A stretch of DNA of 64,000 nucleotides, from positions 62,001-126,000 of the forward strand of contig NZ_BJEA01000012.1 of the NCBI RefSeq assembly GCF_005405425.1, written 5' to 3'. The stretch comes from Lactiplantibacillus modestisalitolerans (lineage in GTDB: Bacteria; Bacillota; Bacilli; Lactobacillales; Lactobacillaceae). Positions 1-8,408 of this stretch are shown here, one piece after another (the stretch's first letter is position 1; each line of letters starts with the position of its first letter). The notes beneath the pieces were generated by a model that had not been told where the DNA came from, ran no database searches, and saw nothing but the letters and a program-made list of their open reading frames with translations. The position numbers and the translations under genes are program-made.

Positions 1-1460
1 GTTAGGCTCGCAAAAAAATAGTCCCGAACCGCATCCACTAGCGGCGACGGTTTTTGGGTGGTTAGCCAGTCAGTGACGAACTCGTTGAACTTTCGTAACA
101 CTGGCAGTAACCGTTCCGGTGGGTCGGGCAGCACTTGTTCGGTCGCGTCTTCTTCAAACAGGCTCTTGGTCAGCCGGGTAAACCCGCGCCGAACCTTCTT
201 CAAAGCCTGCTGGAGGTCGTCACTGGGTTGCGTTTGATCGGGCTTCGCCAATTTTAACAAGCCCGCAATCGGCTGATCACTAATTTCGGCCGAGTACATG
301 GCCCGCGAGCGGCTCACGAGGTTGTGGGCCTCGTCCACCAAGAAAAAGTTATCATCGTCATCCTCACTAAAGAAGCGTTGCAAGTATACCAACGGATCAA
401 AAAGGTAGTTATAATCGCAAATGACCAAGTCGCAGAAAAGTGACGCGTCGAGCGAAAATTCAAACGGGTCGACGGTGTGTTTGCGCGCGTATTGTTCAAT
501 AACGGGCCGGGTCAACTGATCCTCGTGGGTCAATAAATCCTTTAACGCCGGCTTTAAACGGTCATAGTAGCCCACCATAAAGGGGTTCTCTTCTGGGAGG
601 AGGTCTTGCTCCTCGGCAAAGCGAATCTGATCCTTAGCGGTGAGGGTAATACTTTTTAAACGCAGGCCCTTGTTAGCCATTAAGGCGACTGCTTCTTCGG
701 CAACTCGGCGGGTACTCTGCTTAGCGGTCAGGTAAAAGAGCCGTTCAATCAGGTCTTGCCCCATGGCCTTAATCGCGGGAAATAGCGTCGAAATTGTTTT
801 ACCAGTTCCGGTAGGTGCTTCCACGAATAAGCGCTTTTGAAGGCGGATGGTCTTGTAAACGGCCGCGGCCAGTTCCCGTTGGCCCGTGCGAAAAGCGGGA
901 AACGGAAACGCAAGCGGTTCAATCGAAGTGTTGCGGCGATGGCGCAGGTCGGCTCGGAGGGTCAACCAATACTCGTATTCAGTAATTAAGTCCTTAAAAA
1001 ATTGATCGAGTTCGGCGCGGTGAAGCACTTTTTGCGTCTTAGTAATTTTTTCGGTTGAAACTTGGAAATACGTTAATTGAAGCGTCACTTGGTCCAAATC
1101 GGGATGGGCTTGTAATAACAGGTAGCCGTAAACTTTGACCTGACCCCAGTAAAGTGTCAGGGTATTCGTGCTGAGGTCAGTGAAGTCCTGATCGGAGGTT
1201 TTGATTTCTTCGATTAAGGCCCCGTCGGCGTTTAATTGAAGGCCGTCGGCGCGGCCCGAAATGATGTAATCGGCGTTGTTCATCGTGACGGTCGTCTTCA
1301 AATAGACTTCGCTCGCGTAGTCGCTACCACGGGTGCTTTGAAGTTGGCGGTGGATTTTGGCCCCGGCCAGGGCAGTATTTTGGCTGTTTTTGACGTCGTT
1401 TAGGTCGCCCTGACGGAGAACGAATTCAACTAATTGGCGGATGCCAATTTTAGTGGCCAC
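1..1460 (-). CDS. DinG-type ATP-dependent helicase with N-terminal nuclease domain (C-terminus beyond window)
   Basis: Superfamily 2 helicase of the DinG/XPD type, presumably in DNA repair. I translated about 486 residues; the C-terminal motor lies beyond base 1. The first ~170 residues resemble a PD-(D/E)XK nuclease (GRADG, then EEIKT, giving the D...ExK pattern). Walker A follows (APTGTGKT, near residue 220), then the DEAH box (LVDEAHN). GTG at 1460 is the start, placed 8 nt after GGAGG. The segment where XPD/DinG enzymes carry four Fe-S cysteines reads KDQIRF...PEENPFMVGYYDR and has no cysteine, so an Fe-S cluster is unlikely. Family is clear; substrate is not known. Confidence 0.88.
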   Translation of the reverse strand, partial: MATKIGIRQLVEFVLRQGDLNDVKNSQNTALAGAKIHRQLQSTRGSDYASEVYLKTTVTMNNADYIISGRADGLQLNADGALIEEIKTSDQDFTDLSTNTLTLYWGQVKVYGYLLLQAHPDLDQVTLQLTYFQVSTEKITKTQKVLHRAELDQFFKDLITEYEYWLTLRADLRHRRNTSIEPLAFPFPAFRTGQRELAAAVYKTIRLQKRLFVEAPTGTGKTISTLFPAIKAMGQDLIERLFYLTAKQSTRRVAEEAVALMANKGLRLKSITLTAKDQIRFAEEQDLLPEENPFMVGYYDRLKPALKDLLTHEDQLTRPVIEQYARKHTVDPFEFSLDASLFCDLVICDYNYLFDPLVYLQRFFSEDDDDNFFLVDEAHNLVSRSRAMYSAEISDQPIAGLLKLAKPDQTQPSDDLQQALKKVRRGFTRLTKSLFEEDATEQVLPDPPERLLPVLRKFNEFVTDWLTTQKPSPLVDAVRDYFFASL

Positions 1461-1523
1461 GGTGGACACCTCCTGCTTGCGTAGAAATTAAACCTATTAT
1501 AAAACAGATGTTCGTATTTGGAT

Positions 1524-1742
1524 AGAGTGTGAGGGCCAGCGGGTTGGTTTGAGGATTAGCCTAGCCAGTGGTGCTATGCGGGTTTTGCATGGTACCGCTG
1601 GCGTAGCTAACCGCAGAACCAAGCTGGCCCGAACACGTTTCGGCTATATCGCAGTAAAGCAACTAGTTGTCGCGGGTTATGCGATGGCGGCTTAGCGTAG
1701 CAAGCGCAGATGCCAGTCTGGCCGAACACGTTTCGACAATCG
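1524..1742 (+). repeat. Family R intergenic repeat, one full and one degenerate unit
   Basis: Starts with AGAGTGTGAGGGCC and ends each unit with the GAACACGTTTCG box. The outer arms GGCCAGCGGGTTGGT and ACCAAGCTGGCC pair, and an inner hairpin forms around the GCCAGTGGT/ACCGCTGGC arms. A second shorter unit (about 1650-1740) keeps the GCTTAGCGTAGCAAGCGCAG and CGAACACGTTTCG parts. This is the only cluster without a same-strand gene directly upstream. Confidence 0.85.
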
Positions 1743-1755
1743 TTGTCTAAAAATA

Positions 1756-1794
1756 AAAACAAGACCGTGACGTTTGCCACGGCCTCCTAAAAAG
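1756..1794 (-). terminator. Rho-independent terminator of the small membrane protein gene
   Basis: On the minus strand a GCCGTGG/CACGG hairpin is followed by TTGTTTTTATTTTT. It lies just downstream of the gene ending at 1828. Confidence 0.7.
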
Positions 1795-1827
1795 TAACTT
1801 AAAAATGTAACCTGTGAGTAGTCGAAG

Positions 1828-2193
1828 TTAATGGAACCAGTTACTGTGACGGCGACGAATTGCCTTGCGAATGCTCAATCCGTAACTAGTGATTGCACCG
1901 GTTAAAATAACCGCTATGAGCGCTCCCAGCCAAGAGTGGGGCGAGCTATAGTAACTCGCGTAACCAGCGCCAAGACTAACGGCGATAATGACGGGAACGA
2001 GTAAAAATACGGGCGCTGGGTGAAGAAAAATCACTGCCGCAATCCACAGCACCGCTGCCGCAATGACGGCGTCCACACTGATTGACGATCCAAAACTGAG
2101 CCATAACCCACCGAGGGCTAATAGACTGCCAATGATAAATAAGAGCAGTGCGAAACAGTTGCTAAGAGTCCAGAAAAAGCGTTTGTTAGTCAT
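1828..2193 (-). CDS. Small membrane protein of unknown function
   Basis: A 121-residue protein with about four hydrophobic segments (roughly residues 10-32, 40-55, 60-78 and 88-108) and a basic C-terminus (RKAIRRRHSNWFH), so the tail is probably cytoplasmic. The ATG follows GAGG by 8 nt. It has its own terminator downstream and stands alone between two differently regulated genes. I do not recognise a family and assign no function. Confidence 0.7.
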   Translation of the reverse strand: MTNKRFFWTLSNCFALLLFIIGSLLALGGLWLSFGSSISVDAVIAAAVLWIAAVIFLHPAPVFLLVPVIIAVSLGAGYASYYSSPHSWLGALIAVILTGAITSYGLSIRKAIRRRHSNWFH

Positions 2194-2310
2194 GAGAATC
2201 GCCTCGCTTTCTTTACTCGTATTATACCGTAAAAGGGCCGTTTGAAAGAAACCAGATGCACCCGGGTTCGTTTACAAATTAACAAATTTGTTGCCTTTTA
2301 CAAGAAACCC

Positions 2311-2339
2311 TTGAAAGCGCATCCATTATTGATTAAACT
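2311..2339 (+). promoter_or_regulatory. Candidate promoter with overlapping cre-like site, ackA
   Basis: TTGAAA (2311-2316) and TAAACT (2334-2339) are 17 bp apart. TGAAAGCGCATCCA (2312-2325) matches the catabolite-responsive element consensus TGWAANCGNTNWCA at 12 of 14 positions. CcpA control of ackA is established in bacilli; here the overlap with the -35 box would favour repression. This is a prediction only. Confidence 0.4.
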
Positions 2340-2380
2340 GACAGTAGGCACACTTGATGATGGATGGAGGAAAAACGATT

Positions 2381-3589
2381 ATGGCAAAAGTTTTAGCAAT
2401 TAACGCTGGTAGTTCAACATTAAAATGGAAGCTCTTTAGCGTTCCCGAAGAAAAGGTGATCGCTTCAGGGATGGTTGACCGGTTGGGGTTACCAAATTCC
2501 GTTTTTAAACTGAAAAAAGCAGATGGTACGAAGTATTCTGAAACCAAGGATCAGATTGATGCCCACGAAGCAGCCGCCATGGTGCTGACTCGCTTGAAGA
2601 GTGACGGTATTCTCGAGCATTTAACTGAAATCACGGGCGTTGGTCACCGGGTCGTTGCCGGTGGCGAACGGTTCCAAGATTCCGTTGTGATTACGCCAAC
2701 GACGTTGAAGCAAATTAAAGATTTGTCCGAATACGCGCCGTTACATAACCCAACGCAAGCTTATTATATTGAAGTTTTCCAACAATTATTACCAAAAACG
2801 GTTCAAGTTGCCGTGTTTGATACCTCATTGTTTGCGAAAATGCCAAAAGTTAACTATTTGTACAGCTTGCCGTATGAATATTATCAACAATTTGGTGCGC
2901 GGAAGTATGGGGCCCACGGGACAAGTCACCGTTACGTTGCCAATCGAACCGCTGAATTGTTAGGTAAACCATTAGACGAACTGAAATTAATTACCTTACA
3001 TTTAGGGTCAGGTGCGTCAATTACGGCGTTTGACCACGGTAAGGCGATTGATACGTCAATGGGCTTTACCCCATTAGCTGGGATCACGATGAGTACTCGT
3101 TCCGGAGATGTTGATCCGTCGGTTATTCCGTTCTTGATGCGGCACCTCGGAATTTCCGACGTGCAAGACTTCATTGATATCTTAAACCATAAGTCCGGGT
3201 TACTCGGGATTTCTGGCATTTCACCAGACATGCGGGACTTGGATAAAGCGAAGGATAGCAACGAACGGGCCGAATTAGCACTGGATATCTTTGCGAACCG
3301 GGTTGTGAAGTACGTTGGGAGTTACGTCGCCGAAATGAACGGTTTGGACGCCCTCGTCTTTACTGCCGGGGTTGGTGAAAACTCCGTTGCAATGCGGGCT
3401 CAGATTGCTAAGCAACTGGGTTACTTTGGGGTCACGATTGATGACGCTAAAAACGATACGCACGGCGAAGAACAGGTCATCAGTCAGGATGATGGCCCGG
3501 TTAAAGTGATGGTTGTCCCAACGAACGAAGAATTAATGATTGTTCGCGACGTGGAACGCCTCGCACACCGTAATCCGGTAATGAACTAA
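2381..3589 (+). CDS. ackA: Acetate kinase
   Basis: Converts acetyl phosphate and ADP to acetate and ATP, the ATP-yielding last step of acetate formation in the cytoplasm. The 402-residue length is standard. Recognisable motifs are INAGSSTLKWKL near the N-terminus, GHRVVAGG, HLGSGAS (phosphate-binding loop), TPLAGITMSTRSGDVDP and FTAGVGENS. I start at ATG 2381, 10 nt after GGAGG (2366-2370), rather than at the upstream in-frame ATG codons that precede the ribosome site. The gene is monocistronic, with a strong terminator 17 nt after the stop. Acetyl phosphate would come from phosphoketolase or phosphotransacetylase, neither of which is in this window. Confidence 0.97.
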   Translation: MAKVLAINAGSSTLKWKLFSVPEEKVIASGMVDRLGLPNSVFKLKKADGTKYSETKDQIDAHEAAAMVLTRLKSDGILEHLTEITGVGHRVVAGGERFQDSVVITPTTLKQIKDLSEYAPLHNPTQAYYIEVFQQLLPKTVQVAVFDTSLFAKMPKVNYLYSLPYEYYQQFGARKYGAHGTSHRYVANRTAELLGKPLDELKLITLHLGSGASITAFDHGKAIDTSMGFTPLAGITMSTRSGDVDPSVIPFLMRHLGISDVQDFIDILNHKSGLLGISGISPDMRDLDKAKDSNERAELALDIFANRVVKYVGSYVAEMNGLDALVFTAGVGENSVAMRAQIAKQLGYFGVTIDDAKNDTHGEEQVISQDDGPVKVMVVPTNEELMIVRDVERLAHRNPVMN

Positions 3590-3605
3590 ATTCAAATAAT
3601 TAAGG

Positions 3606-3659
3606 AAAAGTGGCTGGTAAACGCAATCGGGGGTGGTTGCGGTACCGGCCACTTTTTTT
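3606..3659 (+). terminator. ackA terminator
   Basis: The arms AAGTGGC...GGTA and TACC.GGCCACTT form a long hairpin followed by seven T residues. Confidence 0.9.
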
Positions 3660-3837
3660 ACGGTGCTGAAAGTGCGACCATCCCGCTAGCTCGTAAAGTC
3701 AATTTAAATTGAAGTAACCTTTTAGCTGAAAATCCGGTCAATAGCGAGTACCATTAAATTATCAATAGGCTGTATCAAATTAAATTGCGATATAGCTAAC
3801 CAGTGAGTTAGGTAAAAGCTTGAAAGGGGTTAGTAGG

Positions 3838-5040
3838 ATGGCAGTAACGTTAGTTCTTGGCGGTGGCTACGCGGGTATGCGGGCCGTGAAATTTTTGCAA
3901 CGCGGGCTTCCCAATGATGATCAGTTAATCTTGGTGGATCAAACCGGGACCCACACGGAAAAGACCAATTTACACGAGGTTGCAGCGGGGACGATTGCAC
4001 CGGACCAGATCACGTATCAAATTGACCGGGTAATTGCGGACCGGGTCAAATTAGTGACGGCAACGGTCACTAAAATTGACGTTGAAACGCGGACGGTCGC
4101 GTTTGCCGACCACGCGGCTTTACGGTACGACTATTTAGTGGTTGCGCTTGGCTTTCAATCGGAAACGTTCGGCGTCCCTGGCGCGGACGAAAACGCGTTG
4201 CCGATGGACGATTTGGCTAGTGCTAAGGCGGTCGCGCACCACATCGGACGCCAAATTCGTAATTATCGCCAGTCGCACGATGACCGGGATTTGAAGGTTG
4301 CGGTTTGTGGCGCCGGTTTTACAGGCATCGAACTGTTAGGTGAATTGACCCAGTCACTACCCAAGTTAACGACTAAGTACCAGACGCCCGCGGTTGAATT
4401 GGTTTGTTTCGAACGGATGCCGTCGATTTTACCAATGTTCACCGAAAAATTGCAGACGTACGCGCTCGATTTCATGGCTAAAAATAACGTAGACATGCGC
4501 TTAGGCGCAAGCATCACGGCGATTAAGCCCGGAGCAGTGCTGTATAAGGACGACGCTGGAAACGAGCACGAATACGAGACCAACACGATTATTTGGACGG
4601 TCGGTGTCAGTGGCTCGCACGTCATTGCTGATTCCGGCTTCGACCAGCGGCGCAACCGGGTGAGCGTCCAGCCGGACCTGACGCTCGCTAAGCACCCCGA
4701 AGTCCTAATCGTGGGTGACGTTGCCGCGGTCATGCCGCCGGATGGGGAGCGACCGTACCCAACGACTGCCCAAATTGCGTTAGCTTGTGGCGAACACGCT
4801 GCTAAAAACATTATTGCCCACCGGCAAGGCAAGCCGATGACACCGTTTAAGTACGAATCTAGTGGGACGGTAGCGTCACTTAGCGACCGCGACGGGATCG
4901 GCGAACTGTTTAGTAGTCAGCGACCCGTGCACGGCTACGTCGCGTCAGCTTTGAAAAAGGTCATTACGGACCGCTCATTGTTGGAAAGTGCGAACCTGGG
5001 GACCGTCTTTAGTAAGGGCCGGTTTGACTTGTACCATTAA
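3838..5040 (+). CDS. ndh: Type II NADH dehydrogenase (NAD(P)/FAD-dependent oxidoreductase)
   Basis: A single-subunit, non-proton-pumping flavoenzyme that passes electrons from NADH to quinone or another acceptor at the membrane surface. It is 400 residues, the usual size. The N-terminal dinucleotide fold shows GGGYAGM, the second nucleotide fold is around VCGAGFTGIELLGE (~residue 155), and the C-terminal FAD-binding GDVAAV with YPTTAQIA is typical of Ndh. The start is ATG 3838, 8 nt after AAAGGGG; the in-frame TTG at 3820 lies upstream of that ribosome site. In lactobacilli this enzyme supports NAD+ regeneration with oxygen or quinones. A hairpin terminator follows the stop. Confidence 0.9.
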   Translation: MAVTLVLGGGYAGMRAVKFLQRGLPNDDQLILVDQTGTHTEKTNLHEVAAGTIAPDQITYQIDRVIADRVKLVTATVTKIDVETRTVAFADHAALRYDYLVVALGFQSETFGVPGADENALPMDDLASAKAVAHHIGRQIRNYRQSHDDRDLKVAVCGAGFTGIELLGELTQSLPKLTTKYQTPAVELVCFERMPSILPMFTEKLQTYALDFMAKNNVDMRLGASITAIKPGAVLYKDDAGNEHEYETNTIIWTVGVSGSHVIADSGFDQRRNRVSVQPDLTLAKHPEVLIVGDVAAVMPPDGERPYPTTAQIALACGEHAAKNIIAHRQGKPMTPFKYESSGTVASLSDRDGIGELFSSQRPVHGYVASALKKVITDRSLLESANLGTVFSKGRFDLYH

Positions 5041-5061
5041 AATTGATTGAATGTTAAATAA

Positions 5062-5100
5062 GAGCGTGTGCCAAAAGTCGGACTTTTGGCGCACGTTTCG
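5062..5100 (+). terminator. Hairpin terminator after ndh
   Basis: Near-perfect arms GTGTGCCAAAAGTC and GACTTTTGGCGCAC; the T tract is weak. Confidence 0.65.
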
Positions 5101-5213
5101 GTTATTAACATAAGGTAACTCTTTGGTTTGGGGATGAGTTTGCTTCATCAAATTGATTCCGTTAAGGTCGTTGTGGACCGCTTAGCTGCGGGCCTAAAAT
5201 AGTGTCGATCATC

Positions 5214-5259
5214 AATAAAGTCCGCTCTGAATTGGTTTAACTCAGAGCGGACTTTATTT
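5214..5259. terminator. Symmetric terminator hairpin between ndh and a small minus-strand gene
   Basis: A 17-bp perfect stem (AATAAAGTCCGCTCTGA and its complement) with AT-rich flanks on both sides. It most likely ends the minus-strand gene at 5275. Confidence 0.75.
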
Positions 5260-5274
5260 GGCTAAGTTATGTAC

Positions 5275-5457
5275 TTACCGCACGTGTCGATTAACCGGGG
5301 TGTTCAATGAACGGACCCGGGCCACGTTTTGCTGCGGCGTAAAAAAGTGGAGTCGTGGGACGAACGTCAGTGCAGTACGCGCCACGCCAAATTGTGAAAA
5401 GGTGGCGCCGTTGGCCTCGATGGCCGCATTGATGCGTTGATTATGCCAATCTTCCAT
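5275..5457 (-). CDS. Small hypothetical protein (60 aa)
   Basis: Starts MEDWHNQRINAAIEANGA and has a basic C-terminus (RVRSLNTPVNRHVR). ATG 5457 follows AGAAGG by 7 nt. A TGATAAAAT -10-like box lies about 50 nt upstream, and a strong hairpin follows the stop, so the transcription unit is plausible. An overlapping plus-strand ORF of the same length lacks such signals. No family is recognised. Confidence 0.5.
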   Translation of the reverse strand: MEDWHNQRINAAIEANGATFSQFGVARTALTFVPRLHFFTPQQNVARVRSLNTPVNRHVR

Positions 5458-5567
5458 TAGCAAGCCTTCTTTGATGGATTACTCTAAAATGAGTTAATTC
5501 ACATTTTATCATCATTTTCTAATAATTCAAGTCGAACGCCCGCTGTAACCAACGTAGGGTGGCCGTG

Positions 5568-6335
5568 CTAATCCGTTGAGATTTGAATTCCCCGGACTTG
5601 CCGACTGGCGACCACAAGCGCAATCACCAATAATCCCCCGTAAACGGCGGCAATGATCAGGGAGAGTTGCGGCTCGATATTTAAATTTGCCGAGCTGGTG
5701 GGGTGCTCAACAAGTTGAACAACGACCGAGATGTCGGTTGCCGCGTGCAATAAAATTGGTAATAGTAGGTTCCGAGTTCGGACGTATAGCCCCGCAAAGA
5801 AGGTCCCAAGGGCCATCGCGAATAAAATTTGCGGCAGAACGTAGGTCAGCGCAATGTGGCTACTATTGATTAAATGGAGACCCCCAAATAAGGCGCTTGA
5901 AAGTAAAACGACGAGGAGCGGTCGTCGTGGCCACGTTCGTGCAAGTAACGGAATCAGGACACCCCGAAAAACGTATTCCTCAGTAATGCCAATGAGGAGG
6001 ACGTAGCCGAGGTAGCGAACGACCAATCCTGAAAGGGGGAGGTGAACGAGCTTAGCAACGTTGGCAGAACAGAGCACCCCGACAACGATTAGTGCGGGAA
6101 GGGCCTGCCGAAGCTGGGTGCCGAGTTGCCGGCCGTTCCACCAGTGAACGGGAACGTGAGCAATCCAACGATTAAACGCAATCACGCCCAGTAAGACGAC
6201 GGCGTCCTGCGCAATGCCGTTATAACTTGCCGGAATGAAGTTGAGACCGGCTAATAATGCAACCCCGAAAAAGAGTGCGAGCACCCAGAGGTAGAGAAAT
6301 AAAGCGGTGATAATGCCGCGACGAATGCGATGCAT
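5568..6335 (-). CDS. CPBP-family intramembrane metalloprotease (CAAX protease-like)
   Basis: A 255-residue polytopic membrane protein with the three Abi/CPBP signatures: EEYVFRG (~residue 140), FGGLHL (~172) and HAATD (~218). The glutamates and histidines are the predicted metal ligands. Lactobacilli carry many such proteins; some process peptides or give bacteriocin self-immunity, but no bacteriocin gene is near this one. ATG 6335 follows AGGAGG by 8 nt. It is a single gene with no same-strand partner overlapping. The substrate is unknown. Confidence 0.88.
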   Translation of the reverse strand: MHRIRRGIITALFLYLWVLALFFGVALLAGLNFIPASYNGIAQDAVVLLGVIAFNRWIAHVPVHWWNGRQLGTQLRQALPALIVVGVLCSANVAKLVHLPLSGLVVRYLGYVLLIGITEEYVFRGVLIPLLARTWPRRPLLVVLLSSALFGGLHLINSSHIALTYVLPQILFAMALGTFFAGLYVRTRNLLLPILLHAATDISVVVQLVEHPTSSANLNIEPQLSLIIAAVYGGLLVIALVVASRQVRGIQISTD

Positions 6336-6453
6336 GGCTGAAGCCTCCTATTCATGACTAGTCCTATTTTACCATGTACAGGTCCGCGATAGTATGGACA
6401 AGTTTACGACAGCTAAAGGGCCGCGACTGCTTACCGGAATAATTGAGAGTTAA

Positions 6454-6502
6454 ACAAAAACGGGACCACCTAACATTCAAGGATGGTGTTAGGCGGTCCC
6501 GT
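6454..6502 (-). terminator. Terminator of the pot operon
   Basis: The arms ACGGGACC.CCTAACA pair over 16 positions. On the minus strand they are followed by TTTTTGTTT. It lies 24 nt beyond the potD stop. Confidence 0.9.
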
Positions 6503-6525
6503 TGCTGGTGGCAATACCAGCATCG

Positions 6526-7596
6526 TTAATGGTTCATCTTAAATTCTAGGTAGCGGTCGTTATACAGCCCGACCTTTGCCGGTGATAAATCCTTGTAAAT
6601 CTGTAAGTGGCGAATCGTTTCGTCACTCGGATAAAACTGCCGGTCGTTGCGAATTGACTTCGGTAACAGCGCCTTAGCGGGTGCGTTTGGCGTGGCGTAG
6701 CCGATGTACTCGGCGTTTTGCGCGGCGTTTTTGGGTTCACTCATAAAGTTTAGGAAGGCGTAAATGGCCTTAAAGTGCTTGGCCGTTTTAGGAATGACCA
6801 GGTTGTCAAACCAGAGGTTGCTGCCTTCGGACGGCACGACGTAGTGGAGGTGCGAATTGCTGGCGAGCATTTCGCTGGCTTCTCCCGACCAATCGACGGC
6901 AATGGCGGCTTCGTTTTGAATCATGTACATTTTGATTTCGTCGGCCACGACCGCCTTGACGTTCGGCGATAAGCGGTTGAGCTTATTGCGAGCGGCCAGC
7001 AGCGTTGCCGGATCCGTCGCGTTCATTGATTTGTTCATGGACGCTAATGAGAAGCCCATCACGTCGCGGGCACTATCGATCAACATAATTTGATCGTGGT
7101 ACTTCGTCTGCCAGAGGTCGTCCCAGTGTTGGATACTGCCAGGTTTGACAAATTTATCGTTATAAATAATGCCCAACGTTCCCCAGAAGTATGGCACCGA
7201 ATAGCGATTATGCCGGTCAAAAGCGAGGTTCATGAACCGGGAATCGTAATTTTGCATCCCGGTTAACCGGTTTTTATCCAGCGGTAACAATAAGTGGGCC
7301 CGTTTCATTTTTTCAATCATGTAGTCACTAGGGACGGTCAAGTCGTAACTCGTGCCCCCCTGTTTGATTTTAGTGAACATCGCTTCGTTACTATCAAAGG
7401 TTTCGACGTTGACGTGGTAGCCGGTTTCCTTTTGGAATTTTTTTAACAGCCCCGGGTCAATGTAGTCGCCCCAAGTATAGAGATTTAGTACCTTGGCACC
7501 AGTGCTTCCCGAAGTTCGTTCTAAGTGATTGGCGCCAAACGCGAGCAGGCCGCACACGACGAGTAGGCCAATAATGGCACTAATTAATTTTTTCAT
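6526..7596 (-). CDS. potD: Spermidine/putrescine ABC transporter, substrate-binding protein
   Basis: Extracytoplasmic polyamine-binding protein, 356 residues. An N-terminal hydrophobic segment (residues 4-22) has a cysteine in VVCG but no good lipobox, so it may be held by an uncleaved anchor. The mature part opens with LNLYTWGDYIDP, the classic PotD/PotF start, followed by KFQKETGYHVNVETFDSNE and YDLTVPSDYMIEKM. Its ATG overlaps the potC stop (ATGA), so the two are translationally coupled. It is the last gene of the regulator-potABCD operon. Preference between putrescine and spermidine cannot be read from the sequence. Confidence 0.95.
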   Translation of the reverse strand: MKKLISAIIGLLVVCGLLAFGANHLERTSGSTGAKVLNLYTWGDYIDPGLLKKFQKETGYHVNVETFDSNEAMFTKIKQGGTSYDLTVPSDYMIEKMKRAHLLLPLDKNRLTGMQNYDSRFMNLAFDRHNRYSVPYFWGTLGIIYNDKFVKPGSIQHWDDLWQTKYHDQIMLIDSARDVMGFSLASMNKSMNATDPATLLAARNKLNRLSPNVKAVVADEIKMYMIQNEAAIAVDWSGEASEMLASNSHLHYVVPSEGSNLWFDNLVIPKTAKHFKAIYAFLNFMSEPKNAAQNAEYIGYATPNAPAKALLPKSIRNDRQFYPSDETIRHLQIYKDLSPAKVGLYNDRYLEFKMNH

Positions 7597-8408
7597 TTCC
7601 GCCGCCCCCTCGTTGCTGCCCGCCGGTGCCGACTACTGTACTGGTTAATAAAGTAGTAGCCGACGACGAGGACGAGCGCCATTAAGAACATCAAGCCAGA
7701 TAGCGCGTTAATTTCGAGGTTGATTCCTTGCCGGGCCCGCGAATAAATTTCAACGGATAGCGTGGAAAAGCCGTTCCCGGTGACGAAGAAGGTGACGGCA
7801 AAGTCATCGAGTGAGTAGGTCAGCGCCATGAAAAAGCCGGAAAAAATACCGGGCATGATGTAGGGAATAACGACCTGACTCAGCAACTGCCAGTTATTGG
7901 CTCCCAAATCGGCCGCCGCGTCTAGTAAGCTGGTACTCATTTCCTGGATTTTAGGAAGCACCATTAAAACCACGATTGGAATGGAAAATGCAATGTGACT
8001 TAGCAATACCGAACCAAACCCCAGTGGGATTTTGAGGGCGGTAAAGAAGATCAAAAAGCTGGCCCCGATAATGACGTCCGGTGACACCATTAAAATATTG
8101 TTTAGCGAGAGCAGCGTATTTTTGGTGAGTGGCCGGGTAACGTTATTGATGCCGAGCGCTCCCAGTGCCCCCACCGCAGTTGCAATGATTGAGGACAGGA
8201 AGGCCACTAGTAATGTATCTAAGAAAATGGCAATTAGGCGACTATCCGCGAATAATTCCTGGTAGTGGGCCCAAGTGAAGCCGTGAAAATTGGTCATTGT
8301 ACTGCCCTGACTAAAGGAGTAAACAATTAAAAAAACAATCGGCGCGTATAAAATAATGAAGACAAACCAAAGGTACAGGTAACGCCATTTAAATTGAAGT
8401 CGTTTCAT
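7593..8408 (-). CDS. potC: Spermidine/putrescine ABC transporter permease PotC
   Basis: Inner-membrane permease of 271 residues with about six transmembrane segments and the EAA-type loop (LLDAAADLGANNWQ, then VVIPYIMPGI) that docks on PotA. The start is ATG 8408: it is preceded by AAAGGGG at 8 nt and overlaps the potB stop as ATGA, whereas the longer reading begins inside potB. The gene overlaps potD by 4 nt at its other end. It forms a heterodimer with PotB. Confidence 0.95.
   Translation of the reverse strand: MKRLQFKWRYLYLWFVFIILYAPIVFLIVYSFSQGSTMTNFHGFTWAHYQELFADSRLIAIFLDTLLVAFLSSIIATAVGALGALGINNVTRPLTKNTLLSLNNILMVSPDVIIGASFLIFFTALKIPLGFGSVLLSHIAFSIPIVVLMVLPKIQEMSTSLLDAAADLGANNWQLLSQVVIPYIMPGIFSGFFMALTYSLDDFAVTFFVTGNGFSTLSVEIYSRARQGINLEINALSGLMFLMALVLVVGYYFINQYSSRHRRAATRGRRK

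Noticed and set aside
4263-4832. Long minus-strand open frame of 189 codons inside ndh
   Set aside because: It lies antisense to a clear oxidoreductase, has no ribosome site or family features, and follows the codon pattern of the opposite strand.
5258-5440. Plus-strand 60-codon frame opposite the small minus-strand gene
   Set aside because: It begins inside a terminator hairpin and has no ribosome site; the minus-strand frame has a better start and downstream terminator.
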